Of a DNA stretch of 16,968 bases, positions 1-7,143 are shown in pieces. The DNA is from Rhodocyclaceae bacterium (GTDB lineage: Bacteria > Pseudomonadota > Gammaproteobacteria > Burkholderiales > Rhodocyclaceae). Below the pieces are notes generated by a model. It was given only the letters and a program-made list of their open reading frames with translations, made no database searches and had not been told where the DNA came from. Made by a program: the position numbers and the translations under genes. Within the stretch, counting starts at the first letter, position 1, and every line of letters starts with the position of its first letter. Location of the stretch: the NCBI GenBank assembly GCA_030682595.1, contig JAUXNZ010000056.1:1-16968 (forward strand), in the 5' to 3' direction.

Positions 1-9
1 TTGGCCATG

Positions 10-40
10 AAAAAAGCCAGCCTGCGGGCTGGCGTTTTTT
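10..40 (-). terminator. Intrinsic terminator after the lipoprotein gene, possibly bidirectional
   Basis: A perfect 7-bp GC-rich stem (GCCAGCC at 16-22 with GGCTGGC at 27-33, loop TGCG) is flanked by six A on the left and six T on the right. Read on the minus strand it ends in a T6 tract and lies 18-48 nt past the lipoprotein stop codon, a good intrinsic terminator. The right-hand T6 tract means it could also stop plus-strand transcription entering from the left edge. Confidence 0.9.
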
Positions 41-57
41 GCCGACAAAGAAAACGA

Positions 58-264
58 TTACTTCTTCTCTTCGGCAGGTGCGGCAGGAGCTGCGGGCGCG
101 GCAGCCGGGACAGCAGCGGGAGCGGCAGCATCAGCCGGGGCGGGAGCGGCAGCGGGAGCCGGAGCAGCAACAGGCGCGGGAGCGGGAGCGGGAGGGGCTT
201 CTTTTTTGCCGCAGCCAGCGAGGGCCAGCGCGGCCAGGGTCAAAACGAGGAGGGAAATTTTCAT
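58..264 (-). CDS. Small Ala/Pro-rich lipoprotein, function unknown
   Basis: This 68-residue protein starts at the ATG at 264, chosen because AAAGGAT lies just upstream and because the sequence then opens with a textbook lipoprotein signal: MK, a hydrophobic run and the lipobox L15-A16-G17-C18. Cys18 would be lipidated after signal peptidase II cleavage. The mature part is GKKE followed by about 45 residues that are nearly all Ala and Pro, ending EEKK. It is low in complexity with no catalytic motif, so it looks like an extended, flexible, envelope-anchored peptide. It has its own terminator and a candidate promoter, and it lies downstream of hoxW on the same strand, so it is probably a separate unit. 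I do not recognise a family. A longer reading from 315 would put the signal peptide inside the protein and is unlikely. Confidence 0.8.
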   Translation of the reverse strand: MKISLLVLTLAALALAGCGKKEAPPAPAPAPVAAPAPAAAPAPADAAAPAAVPAAAPAAPAAPAEEKK

Positions 265-299
265 GGGGAAAATCCTTTCGAAGAGTTCATGGGAAGTTG

Positions 300-316
300 T
301 TTGGCAGCTAGCCAAA
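300..316. repeat. Inverted repeat overlapping the putative start of the lipoprotein transcript
   Basis: TTTGGC and GCCAAA form a perfect 6-bp dyad around the 5-nt centre AGCTA. It lies 5-21 nt downstream of the candidate -10 hexamer on the minus strand, so it would overlap or directly follow the transcription start. It could be a repressor operator or a 5' mRNA hairpin. No regulator is identifiable. Confidence 0.35.
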
Positions 317-320
317 TAGG

Positions 321-350
321 ATTGTATATCAGTCGATCCTGATGTGTCTC
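321..350 (-). promoter_or_regulatory. Candidate sigma-70 promoter of the lipoprotein gene
   Basis: On the minus strand, GAGACA (350-345, 4 of 6 to TTGACA) is followed after 18 nt by TACAAT (326-321, 5 of 6 to TATAAT). It sits about 57 nt upstream of the lipoprotein ATG, inside the 117-nt gap after hoxW. It is an eye match only. Confidence 0.4.
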
Positions 351-381
351 GTTACCGAATCGTGACTTCCCGGCGGAACGT

Positions 382-840
382 TTATTGATCCGCGCTGCCT
401 AGAGACTTTAGCCAGTAATCTGCCCAGCACAGGGCAGCTTCGAGATGGCTTGCCGCCGCGGGACTCAATCCCTCGCCCAGTTCGAAACGCTCGCCTCGAA
501 TGGCGAGCAAGTGGCAGGGGGGTGGCCTTTCTTTGTGGAGATCGACATAGACCTGCATGACCGATTGCGGGGTGATGGCGTGGGTGCTGAAGCTGGCGTC
601 GTGCCTGGGTGTTAGCAGGCTTGTGCCGAAGGGCGCCAAGGCGGAAAGGCTGGCGTCGACGAAGAGGATGTGCTGCCGGTTTTGCAGGTCAAGGGCATGC
701 TCAACCTGCAGCTGGAAGTCGGTGAGGCACTCGACATCCGGCAGGCCAAGCGACTCGACGCGCTCGACGAACAGCGGGCCGAGCGCGTCATCCCCCCGGC
801 TGGGGTTACCCCAGCCGAAAACGAGTATCGGTGCGGTCAA
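382..840 (-). CDS. hoxW: HoxW-type hydrogenase maturation endopeptidase
   Basis: This 152-residue protease of the HycI/HybD/HoxW family removes the C-terminal extension of the large subunit once nickel is inserted, which lets the active site close. The N-terminal FGWGNPSRGDDALG is the family signature, with an acidic metal ligand at D17 or D18. D62 (FVDAS) and H87 (STHAITP) occupy the other two nickel-sensing positions, equivalent to E16, D62 and H93 of E. coli HybD. The start is TTG at 840: the nearby ATG at 845 is out of frame and meets a stop after two codons, and the family alignment begins at once. Only 12 nt separate it from the hoxH stop, so the two are cotranscribed and HoxH is the expected substrate. 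The ribosome site is weak, which suggests low expression. Confidence 0.9.
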   Translation of the reverse strand: MTAPILVFGWGNPSRGDDALGPLFVERVESLGLPDVECLTDFQLQVEHALDLQNRQHILFVDASLSALAPFGTSLLTPRHDASFSTHAITPQSVMQVYVDLHKERPPPCHLLAIRGERFELGEGLSPAAASHLEAALCWADYWLKSLGSADQ

Positions 841-852
841 GGCATGCCTGGC

Positions 853-2340
853 TCAAGGTGTTGCAGGACTGTCGTCCAGGTTGCGTGTCATGCGCTGGAG
901 CGCCGTCCCGTCAGCGCCGACTAATTCGACTTCCAGTGGCATCTTGCCGAGGGCGTGAGTGGCGCAGGAGAGGCAGGGGTCAAAGGCGCGGATGGCGACC
1001 TCGATATGGTTGAGCAGACCCTCGGTAAGATCACGGCCATCGAGGTATTGTTTGGCCACCACGCGGATCGCTTCGTTCATCGCCTGGTTGTTGTGGGTGG
1101 TGGAGACGATGAGGTTGGCGCGGATGACTTGATCGTTCTCGTCAACGCGGTAATGGTGGATCAGGGTGCCGCGTGGCGCCTCAAGGACGCCGACGCCGCG
1201 TTCCTGACGTTTGCCGCTGGCCATCAGTTCATTGCCGCAGATGTCGTCATCATGCAGCAGGTCCTTGATCACCTCGGCCGCATGGAGCATCTCGATCATG
1301 CGCGCCCAGTGGTAGCCGAGCGTGGCGCCGGTCGCGCTACCGTTGTCGAAAGCCATGAACTCGCTGCGTTCCTTGTCGGCCAGCGGCGTCGGGATGAAGT
1401 CGCACTGCGTTACGCGCGTCAGCGGGCCGACGCGGTACCACCCGGTATCCGATGAACCCATGGCGTTGAAGAAGGGAAACTTCATGTAGCTCCAGGGTTT
1501 CACATCCTCGGAGATGACATCCCAATAATGGCTGTAGTCGAAGTGGTCGAACAAGGTGCCGCCATCGGCACGCCGCGCGCGCAGGCCGCCATGGTACAGA
1601 TCCATGGCGCCATCGGCGCGCACCAGTCCCATGCTGTGCGCGTTGAAGCGGCCAAAGGCGTTGTAGAACGCCAGGTTTTTCTCGAACAGTTGCTTGATCA
1701 AATGTACTGCGTCGCGACTCCAGACGACCATTTGATAAATCTCTTTTTGCAGCGTGGCGCGTTCCGCGGCGGTCAGCGACTTGTTCACGCCGCCGGGAAC
1801 CGAACCGGTGCCATGGACGCGCTTGCCGGCCGTCATGCGAATGACTTCCTGGCCATATTTGCGCAGCAGCACGCCCTGCTTGGCGATTTCCGGATAGGCG
1901 GCGATGACGCCGACGATGTTGCGCTGCGCTACAGCGGAGTCGAAACCGAACAACAGGTCAGGTGATGACAGGTGGAAGAAGTGCAGGGCGTGCGATTGCA
2001 GGATCTGGCCGTAGTGCATCAAGCGGCGGATCTTCTCGGCGGTGGGCGTCAGCGTGGCGCCGACGATCTGGTCCATCGCTTTCGAGGCGGCCAGGTGGTG
2101 CGAGACCGGGCAGATGCCGCAGAGGCGCTGCACCATGACCGGGACTTCCCAGTAGGGACGGCCTTCGATGAACATCTCGAAGCCGCGGAATTCGGTGATG
2201 TGCAGGCGCACCTGCTGGACGTGGTTGTCATCATCAAGCAGCAGGGTGACCTTGCCGTGCCCTTCGACGCGCGAGACCGTATCGATGGCGACGCGTCTGA
2301 GGTTTTCGGGGTGGGGAGCGGTTTCCAGTTCAAAGGGCAT
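853..2340 (-). CDS. hoxH: NAD-linked [NiFe] hydrogenase large subunit HoxH
   Basis: This 495-residue catalytic subunit binds the Ni-Fe(CN)2CO centre that splits or forms H2 in the cytoplasm. The four cysteine ligands are present: C74 and C77 in RLCGICPVSHH and C456 and C459 in DPCLSCATH. HoxW should cut after H462 and release a 33-residue tail. RVEGHGK near the N-terminus and ITEFRGFEMF are typical of group 3 large subunits, and neighbouring hoxY, hoxU and hoxF fix it as group 3d rather than a membrane enzyme. I chose the ATG at 2340 because GGGAG lies 8 nt upstream. A TTG two codons earlier (2346) is open but has poorer spacing. The gene is separated from hoxY by a GC-rich repeat, the only sizeable gap in the operon. 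Confidence 0.96.
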   Translation of the reverse strand: MPFELETAPHPENLRRVAIDTVSRVEGHGKVTLLLDDDNHVQQVRLHITEFRGFEMFIEGRPYWEVPVMVQRLCGICPVSHHLAASKAMDQIVGATLTPTAEKIRRLMHYGQILQSHALHFFHLSSPDLLFGFDSAVAQRNIVGVIAAYPEIAKQGVLLRKYGQEVIRMTAGKRVHGTGSVPGGVNKSLTAAERATLQKEIYQMVVWSRDAVHLIKQLFEKNLAFYNAFGRFNAHSMGLVRADGAMDLYHGGLRARRADGGTLFDHFDYSHYWDVISEDVKPWSYMKFPFFNAMGSSDTGWYRVGPLTRVTQCDFIPTPLADKERSEFMAFDNGSATGATLGYHWARMIEMLHAAEVIKDLLHDDDICGNELMASGKRQERGVGVLEAPRGTLIHHYRVDENDQVIRANLIVSTTHNNQAMNEAIRVVAKQYLDGRDLTEGLLNHIEVAIRAFDPCLSCATHALGKMPLEVELVGADGTALQRMTRNLDDSPATP

Positions 2341-2350
2341 GGTCAAGTCT

Positions 2351-2417
2351 CCCGAAGGGCGTCCCGGGGGCGACGGCGCCCCCCGTGGGGGCAGCGAACG
2401 TAGTGAGCGTGGGGGCC
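2351..2417. repeat. GC-rich dispersed-type intergenic repeat between hoxY and hoxH
   Basis: This 67-nt stretch contains nested hairpins, including GCCCCC (2378-2383) pairing perfectly with GGGGGC (2387-2392). On the transcribed strand it carries CGCTCACTACGTTCGCTGCC, a string I recall as frequent between genes in betaproteobacteria. There is no T tract, so it is not a normal terminator. It fills most of the 88-nt gap inside an otherwise tightly packed operon and may stabilise or attenuate the mRNA. Confidence 0.65.
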
Positions 2418-2428
2418 ATGTTTCTCTC

Positions 2429-2986
2429 TCAATCGTAACGAATCAGGCCGTGGCCGAGGTGCGGGGTGCGGCCATCCAGGAGGTCGGTGAGAAACTTCCA
2501 GATGGCATCGCCGGAGGGCGGACAGCCGGGCAGGAAGTAATCGACATTGACCACTTCATGAATCGGATGTACCTGGTTGAGTGGCAGCGGCAGTTCAGGG
2601 TCGTTGGGGATCCGTGTGCCGGGGGCCAGGCCTTCCTCGGTAACATAGACCGCGGAGAGGATGTCGCGCAGGTCGAGATGATTGCGCTGCGCGGGCAGGC
2701 CGCCGTTTACGGCGCAGGCGCCCAAGGCGATAAGAATCTTGCAATTGGCGCGAAATTCGCGCAGCACGTGGATGTTTTCCGCATTGCACAGGCCGCCTTC
2801 GATGATGCCGATGTCGCAGGGGCCGCAGTGCTTGATGTCGGTGAAGGGCGAACGGTCGAATTCGATGAGTTCGAGCAGGTCAAGGAGGCGCTCGTCGATG
2901 TCGAGAAAGGACATGTGGCAGCCGAAGCAGCCGGCGAGGCTGGTCGTGGCGACCCGCAGTTTGGCTGGTTTGCCTGGCGTGTTCAT
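2429..2986 (-). CDS. hoxY: NAD-linked [NiFe] hydrogenase small subunit HoxY
   Basis: This 185-residue protein is the electron-transfer subunit that pairs with HoxH. It is much shorter than membrane-type small subunits and has no Tat signal, as expected for a cytoplasmic group 3d enzyme. It keeps only the proximal [4Fe-4S] site, with likely ligands C20 and C23 (CFGC), C91 (GACAVNGG) and C155 (GCPPSGD). C54, C57 and C67 in KHCGPCDIGIIEGGLC are additional cysteines near the cluster face. The ATG at 2986 overlaps the hoxU stop by 4 nt (ATGA) and has AGGGAGAA upstream, so translation is probably coupled. Electrons pass from here to HoxU. Confidence 0.95.
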   Translation of the reverse strand: MNTPGKPAKLRVATTSLAGCFGCHMSFLDIDERLLDLLELIEFDRSPFTDIKHCGPCDIGIIEGGLCNAENIHVLREFRANCKILIALGACAVNGGLPAQRNHLDLRDILSAVYVTEEGLAPGTRIPNDPELPLPLNQVHPIHEVVNVDYFLPGCPPSGDAIWKFLTDLLDGRTPHLGHGLIRYD

Positions 2987-3723
2987 GGCTGTTCTCCCTG
3001 GGCTGCCGCTACCGGCTTGAATTCATCGACGTGCGCCGAGATCGGCGCGTCATCGAAACGGCGCGCCCCGATCGGCACGGCAAAGCCCTTGCGTTTTGGC
3101 AGAATGACGCCGACCGGGCAGACCTGCGCGGCCTTGTCGACAAGGCTGAAGTTGGTGTCGGCCAGCCGGCCGGATTCGGCATTCACCACCAGGTGTTTAT
3201 TGATGCCGCGGCCGGAGAGGGCGAAGACGAATTTCTTGTCCACCTCGGTGCTGGCGCGAATGCACAACTCGCAGAGGATGCAGCGGTTGAAATCGAGGAG
3301 TGCGTCGGGGTGCGAGGCATCCACCGGCCGGGTCGGATAGAGCAGGTTGAAGCGAGGCGTCATCACGCCCAGTTCGTAACCCAGGGACTGCAACTTGCAG
3401 AAGCCGCTCTTTTCGCAAGACGGGCAGAAGTGGTTGCCTTCAACCAGCAGCATCTGCAAGAGGGTGCGGCGCTTGTCGAGGATCTCGGGGGTGTTGCTTT
3501 CAACCTCCAGGCCCGCGGCTGCCGGCGTGGTGCACGAAGTGGCCGGGCGCCCGTTGATTTTCACGGTGCACAGCTTGCAACTGCCATGCGGACGGAACTC
3601 GGGGTGGTAGCACAGGTGCGGGATGAACACGCCAGCGGTCAGGGCGGCCTGCATCACGCTCTGGCCGGGCGTGAAGGAGATTTCCTGGTCGTCGAGAAGA
3701 AAGGTTTGGATGGCGCTGCTCAT
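2983..3723 (-). CDS. hoxU: NAD-linked hydrogenase diaphorase iron-sulfur subunit HoxU
   Basis: This 246-residue protein resembles the N-terminal part of complex I NuoG and wires the hydrogenase to the flavin subunit. An N-terminal [2Fe-2S] ferredoxin fold carries C38, C49, C52 and C64. Next is the His-Cys3 [4Fe-4S] site H98, C100, C103 and C109 (HFCPSCEKSGFC). A further [4Fe-4S] site follows with C148, C151, C154 and C202 (CILCELC and VCPVG). All expected ligands are present and the length is normal. The ATG at 3723 overlaps the hoxF stop by 4 nt. The reading frame stays open upstream to about 4047, but that part lies antiparallel-free inside hoxF in another frame and has no domain, so it is not used. 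Confidence 0.95.
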   Translation of the reverse strand: MSSAIQTFLLDDQEISFTPGQSVMQAALTAGVFIPHLCYHPEFRPHGSCKLCTVKINGRPATSCTTPAAAGLEVESNTPEILDKRRTLLQMLLVEGNHFCPSCEKSGFCKLQSLGYELGVMTPRFNLLYPTRPVDASHPDALLDFNRCILCELCIRASTEVDKKFVFALSGRGINKHLVVNAESGRLADTNFSLVDKAAQVCPVGVILPKRKGFAVPIGARRFDDAPISAHVDEFKPVAAAQGEQP

Positions 3724-5603
3724 TGCGCGGTCTCCGCATGGGTTTCCAGATGGGCGCCGGCATCGTCGCGCCCCGTCATCTGACGGGCTTGCGAGAGTGC
3801 GGCATCGAGGTCGAAGCCGGGCACGAACTTGAGCAGCTTGAGGCGGCGCTCGTAGGCCGGGCGGAATTTCTCCAGCGTGTAGAGCAGCGGATTGCAGGCG
3901 GTGTGGCCGAGGCCGCAATGCGCCGAGGTTTGCAGCACGCGATTGAGATGGAAAATTTCGTCGATATCGCTGCGCGTGCCGTTGCCATCGGCGATCTTGT
4001 CGACGAGGTTTTTCAGTAGCGTGGTGCCGACCCGGCAGGGCGTGCAAAAGCCGCAGGATTCATGGGCGAAGAAGTGCACGAAGTTGCGCACCACCTCGAA
4101 AATGTCGCGCTGTTGATTGAAAATCATGAAGGCGCCCGCCGTGGGCACGTCGCCGAAGGCGATGCGGCGGTCGAATTCGTCGCGATTGAGGCAAACGCCC
4201 GAAGGGCCGGAAACCTGCACGGCCTGCGTGTCGCGGGCGCCGCATTCCTCGAGCACCTGGCGCACGGTGACGCCGAACGGATACTCGTAGATGCCGGGGC
4301 GTTCGCAATCACCCGAGACCGAGAGAATCTTGGTGCCGGTGGAACGGGCCGTGCCGAAACTGCGATACCAGTCGCCGCCTCGGAACGCGATCAGCGCGGC
4401 GGCGGCGAAAGTCTCGACGTTGTTCACGATGGTCGGCTGGTTGAGGAAGCCGTGAGTGACGGGGTAGGGCGGACGATTGCGCGGTACGCCGCGTTTGCCT
4501 TCGAGTGATTCGATCAGTGCCGACTCCTCGCCACACACATAAGCGCCGGCGCCCAGGTGCACCTCGATATCGAAGTCGAAGTCCGCGCGTCCCAGGATGT
4601 TCGCGCCCAGCAGTCCCTGCGCGCGTCGGCGGGCCAGCACCGCGTTGAGCGGCTCCAGCAGATAGCGATATTCGCCGCGCAAATAAATGAAGCCCTTGCT
4701 GGCGCCAATGATCCAGGCGGCGACGGTCATGCCTTCGATCACCAGATCTGGCTGGCGCGTTAGCAACACCCGATCCTTGAAGGTGCCGGGCTCACCTTCG
4801 TCGGCGTTGCAGACAACGTAGCGCGTGGGCTTGTCGCCATGACCGGGGGCGTTGTGGCAGGCTTCCCATTTCAGTCCGGTCGTGAAACCCGCGCCGCCGC
4901 GGCCGCGCAGTGCGGATTTCTTGATTTCTTCCAGAGTGGCCGAAGCCCCGATGTCGCTGGCTGCCATCGATTCATGCCACGAGCGCTCGCTGAAGGAGGT
5001 TTCGATCGCTGCGGTCGACGCGCCGCGCGCGAAGCTGGTGCGCAGCGCCTCGCCCGGTTCCATGGTGTTGGCCAGAAGGATATCGGCGCGGCGGATGTTA
5101 TCTTCGATCCTGAACCACTCCGCCGGCCATGCGTCCAGCGGCGTCTGGCTCTGGAAGAGTTCGACCATTTTCTCGACCCGTTCCGCCGTCATGTGCGTGA
5201 TGGCGCGATAATTGACCAGGATGGCCGGCCCTTGGTCGCACATGCCGGTGCACGACGTGGTGTCCACGCTGACCAGACCATCCGCCGAAACGCGGCCCGG
5301 TTCGAGCCAGAGCTTCTCGCACATGATCCGCATCAGGTCCATGTTGCCGAGCATGCGGTCGGTGATGTTGTCGCTCCACAGGACGCGGTAGCGACCCCGT
5401 GGTTCGATGTGGAAGAAACTGTAAAAGCCGGCGGTGCTCTCCACCCGGGAACGGGGCCAGTTGATGCCCGTGGCGATGGCGGTGAGGGTCGCCGGCGAGA
5501 GCCAGCCTGCCATCTCCTGAATTTCGCGCAAAATCTGCATCAGGCGCGTACCGTCGTTGCCATGGCGCTTTAGCACCATATTGATTGCATCGGTGTGTTC
5601 CAT
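3720..5603 (-). CDS. hoxF: NAD-linked hydrogenase flavin subunit HoxF with fused NuoE-like domain
   Basis: This 627-residue first gene of the hox operon encodes the FMN subunit where NAD+ is reduced or NADH oxidised. Residues 1 to about 150 are a NuoE/HoxE-like domain, fused here rather than separate as in cyanobacteria. Only one pair of its [2Fe-2S] cysteines survives (C118 and C122 in SCTGMC); the first pair is replaced by WSDNI near 76-80, so this cluster is probably absent. From about 230 comes the NuoF-like part: GRGGAGF (234-240) for FMN, NADEGEPGTFKDR (267-279) for the nucleotide, GAGAYVCGEESALIES, and near the C-terminus ESCGFCTPCRVGT plus HCGLG for the [4Fe-4S] cluster. The ATG at 5603 has GAGGGGA upstream. 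An FNR-like promoter precedes it. Confidence 0.95.
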   Translation of the reverse strand: MEHTDAINMVLKRHGNDGTRLMQILREIQEMAGWLSPATLTAIATGINWPRSRVESTAGFYSFFHIEPRGRYRVLWSDNITDRMLGNMDLMRIMCEKLWLEPGRVSADGLVSVDTTSCTGMCDQGPAILVNYRAITHMTAERVEKMVELFQSQTPLDAWPAEWFRIEDNIRRADILLANTMEPGEALRTSFARGASTAAIETSFSERSWHESMAASDIGASATLEEIKKSALRGRGGAGFTTGLKWEACHNAPGHGDKPTRYVVCNADEGEPGTFKDRVLLTRQPDLVIEGMTVAAWIIGASKGFIYLRGEYRYLLEPLNAVLARRRAQGLLGANILGRADFDFDIEVHLGAGAYVCGEESALIESLEGKRGVPRNRPPYPVTHGFLNQPTIVNNVETFAAAALIAFRGGDWYRSFGTARSTGTKILSVSGDCERPGIYEYPFGVTVRQVLEECGARDTQAVQVSGPSGVCLNRDEFDRRIAFGDVPTAGAFMIFNQQRDIFEVVRNFVHFFAHESCGFCTPCRVGTTLLKNLVDKIADGNGTRSDIDEIFHLNRVLQTSAHCGLGHTACNPLLYTLEKFRPAYERRLKLLKFVPGFDLDAALSQARQMTGRDDAGAHLETHAETAQ

Positions 5604-5638
5604 CAGTCCCCTCTTGTTGTGCGCTGCGACATCGAGAC

Positions 5639-5687
5639 GATGCGCATGTTATTCTTGGACCTCTTTGGTCATGTTGCGCTGGATCAA
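5639..5687 (-). promoter_or_regulatory. Candidate FNR/ANR-type class II promoter of the hox operon
   Basis: On the minus strand, TTGATCCAGCGCAA (5687-5674) matches the FNR/ANR consensus TTGAT-N4-ATCAA at 8 of 10 positions, with one perfect half-site. Exactly 22 nt later lies TAACAT (5651-5646), 4 of 6 to TATAAT including the key T, A and final T. This puts the box at -41.5 from a start near 5639, with a leader of about 36 nt to hoxF. The same spacing occurs before hybO. The hoxF-hypC gap (5604-5779) is a divergent control region; I saw no convincing -35/-10 pair for hypC. Confidence 0.5.
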
Positions 5688-5779
5688 ATTGTCGATGCGG
5701 CTACGCTGGCGTTCGCTCGACAGCCGATACTGCTGATAGAGGAATAGAATCCCGCCGCATCGCTTTCGGAAGAACCCTC

Positions 5780-6037
5780 ATGTGCCTCGCCATTCCTGCC
5801 CGTGTCGTCGAACTGTCCGATGAGGAAACCGCCACCGTCGATCTCGGCGGGGTAAAGAAGGTGATCTCGCTGGCGCTGGTCGAGGATGTCGCCGTCGGTG
5901 ATTACGTGATTGTGCACGTCGGTTTCGCGCTCAGCAAACTCGATGCCGTGGAGGCAGAAAAGACACTCCTGCTGTTCGCCGAGATGGGCGCGGCGGTGGC
6001 CGCGCAGGATGCCCTGACGCAAGGCACCGCGGCTTGA
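5780..6037 (+). CDS. hypC: Hydrogenase maturation chaperone HypC
   Basis: This 85-residue protein binds HypD to assemble the Fe(CN)2CO unit and then carries it to the large-subunit precursor. It begins MCLAIPARV, in which Cys2 is the essential iron-binding residue. A small beta-barrel core (VDLGGVKKVISLALV, GDYVIVHVGFALSKLD) follows, as is normal for the family. The ATG at 5780 is preceded by GGAAG at a good distance. It is the only HypC/HybG-type gene in the window, so it may have to serve both HoxH and HybC. It is transcribed divergently from hoxF and overlaps hypD by 4 nt. Confidence 0.96.
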   Translation: MCLAIPARVVELSDEETATVDLGGVKKVISLALVEDVAVGDYVIVHVGFALSKLDAVEAEKTLLLFAEMGAAVAAQDALTQGTAA

Positions 6038-7143
6038 AATACATCGACGAGTTTCGCGACGGCGAGTTGGCGCGCGGACTGGCGGCGGCCATCGCGGCGG
6101 CGGCACAGCCGCAGCGGCGGTATGCCTTCATGGAGTTCTGCGGCGGCCATACGCACGCGATCTCGCGCTACGGCGTGACCGACCTGCTGCCGGCCGGCGT
6201 GCGCATGGTGCATGGGCCGGGCTGTCCGGTCTGCGTGCTGCCGATCGGCCGCATCGACATGGCCATCGAACTGGCGCTGCGGCGCGGCGTCATCCTGTGC
6301 AGCTACGGCGACTGCCTGCGCGTGCCGGCCTCCGACGGTCTGTCGCTGCTGAAGGCGAAATCGCGCGGCGGCGATATCCGCATGATCTATTCTGCGGCGG
6401 ATGCGCTCAATATCGCCCGCGACAATCCGGAGCGCGAGGTGGTGTTCTTCGCCATCGGCTTCGAGACGACCACGCCGCCGACGGCGGTGGTGATCCAACA
6501 GGCCGCGCAGGCAGGCCTGAAAAATTTCAGCGTGCTGTGCTGCCACGTGCTGACGCCGGCGGCGATGCACTGCATCCTCGCTTCGTCCGAAGTGCATCTC
6601 GATGGCTTCGTCGGTCCGGCACACGTCTCGACCGTGATCGGCAGCCGGCCTTATGAAGTCTTTTCCGAGCAGCATGGCAAGCCGGTGGTGATCGCCGGCT
6701 TCGAACCGCTCGACGTGATGCAGGCGATCTTGATGCTGATCCGGCAGGTCAACGACGGACGCAGTGAAGTCGAAAACGAATTTACCCGCGCGGTGACGCG
6801 CGCGGGCAACCTGAAGGCGCAGAGGCTGGTCGATGCCATTTTCGAATTGCGGCCAAGCTTCGAATGGCGCGGCCTGGGCTCGATCGAAAAGTCGGCGCTG
6901 GCGATACGGCATGAATTTGCAGCGTTCGATGCCGAGCAGCGCTTCGGGCTCGCCTACCGTGTCGTGCCCGATCACAAGGGCTGCGAGTGCGGCGATATCC
7001 TGCGTGGCGTCAAGGAACCGCGTGCCTGCAAGCTGTTCGGCACCGTCTGCACGCCCGAGAATCCGGTCGGCTCCTGCATGGTGTCTTCCGAGGGCGCGTG
7101 TGCGGCGCACTACTCTTTCGGGCGCTATCGAGATACGCCATAA
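6034..7143 (+). CDS. hypD: Hydrogenase maturation protein HypD
   Basis: This 369-residue iron-sulfur protein is the scaffold on which, with HypC, the active-site iron receives CN and CO. It shows FCGGHTHAISRYG (C36), GPGCPVCVLP (C64 and C67), GFETT, CCHVLTP, GFVGPAHVS and GFEPLD. A C-terminal cysteine-rich block around CGDILRGVKEP, ACKLFGTVC and SCMVSSEGACAAHY holds the [4Fe-4S] cluster. The start is TTG at 6034, giving MKYIDEFRDGEL, the usual HypD N-terminus. The next in-frame ATG (6130) would delete conserved sequence. The TTGA overlap with the hypC stop implies translational coupling. A 21-bp tandem repeat overlaps its stop codon. Confidence 0.96.
   Translation: MKYIDEFRDGELARGLAAAIAAAAQPQRRYAFMEFCGGHTHAISRYGVTDLLPAGVRMVHGPGCPVCVLPIGRIDMAIELALRRGVILCSYGDCLRVPASDGLSLLKAKSRGGDIRMIYSAADALNIARDNPEREVVFFAIGFETTTPPTAVVIQQAAQAGLKNFSVLCCHVLTPAAMHCILASSEVHLDGFVGPAHVSTVIGSRPYEVFSEQHGKPVVIAGFEPLDVMQAILMLIRQVNDGRSEVENEFTRAVTRAGNLKAQRLVDAIFELRPSFEWRGLGSIEKSALAIRHEFAAFDAEQRFGLAYRVVPDHKGCECGDILRGVKEPRACKLFGTVCTPENPVGSCMVSSEGACAAHYSFGRYRDTP

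Noticed and set aside
2168..3340. Plus-strand frame of about 390 codons across hoxH, hoxY and hoxU
   Set aside because: It runs through three real genes and an intergenic repeat without any domain. It is a shadow.
3724..4047. N-terminal extension of hoxU in the open frame up to 4047
   Set aside because: Arg/Pro-rich sequence lying inside hoxF in another frame; HoxU homology starts at the ATG at 3723, which overlaps the hoxF stop.
5688..5779. Sigma-70 promoter for hypC using TAGAAT near 5744
   Set aside because: No -35-like hexamer is found at 16-18 nt upstream; the nearest candidate, TCGACA, is about 22 nt away.
5902..7110. Minus-strand frame of about 402 codons opposite hypC and hypD
   Set aside because: HypD motifs are unambiguous on the plus strand; the antisense product is His/Asp/Arg-rich noise.
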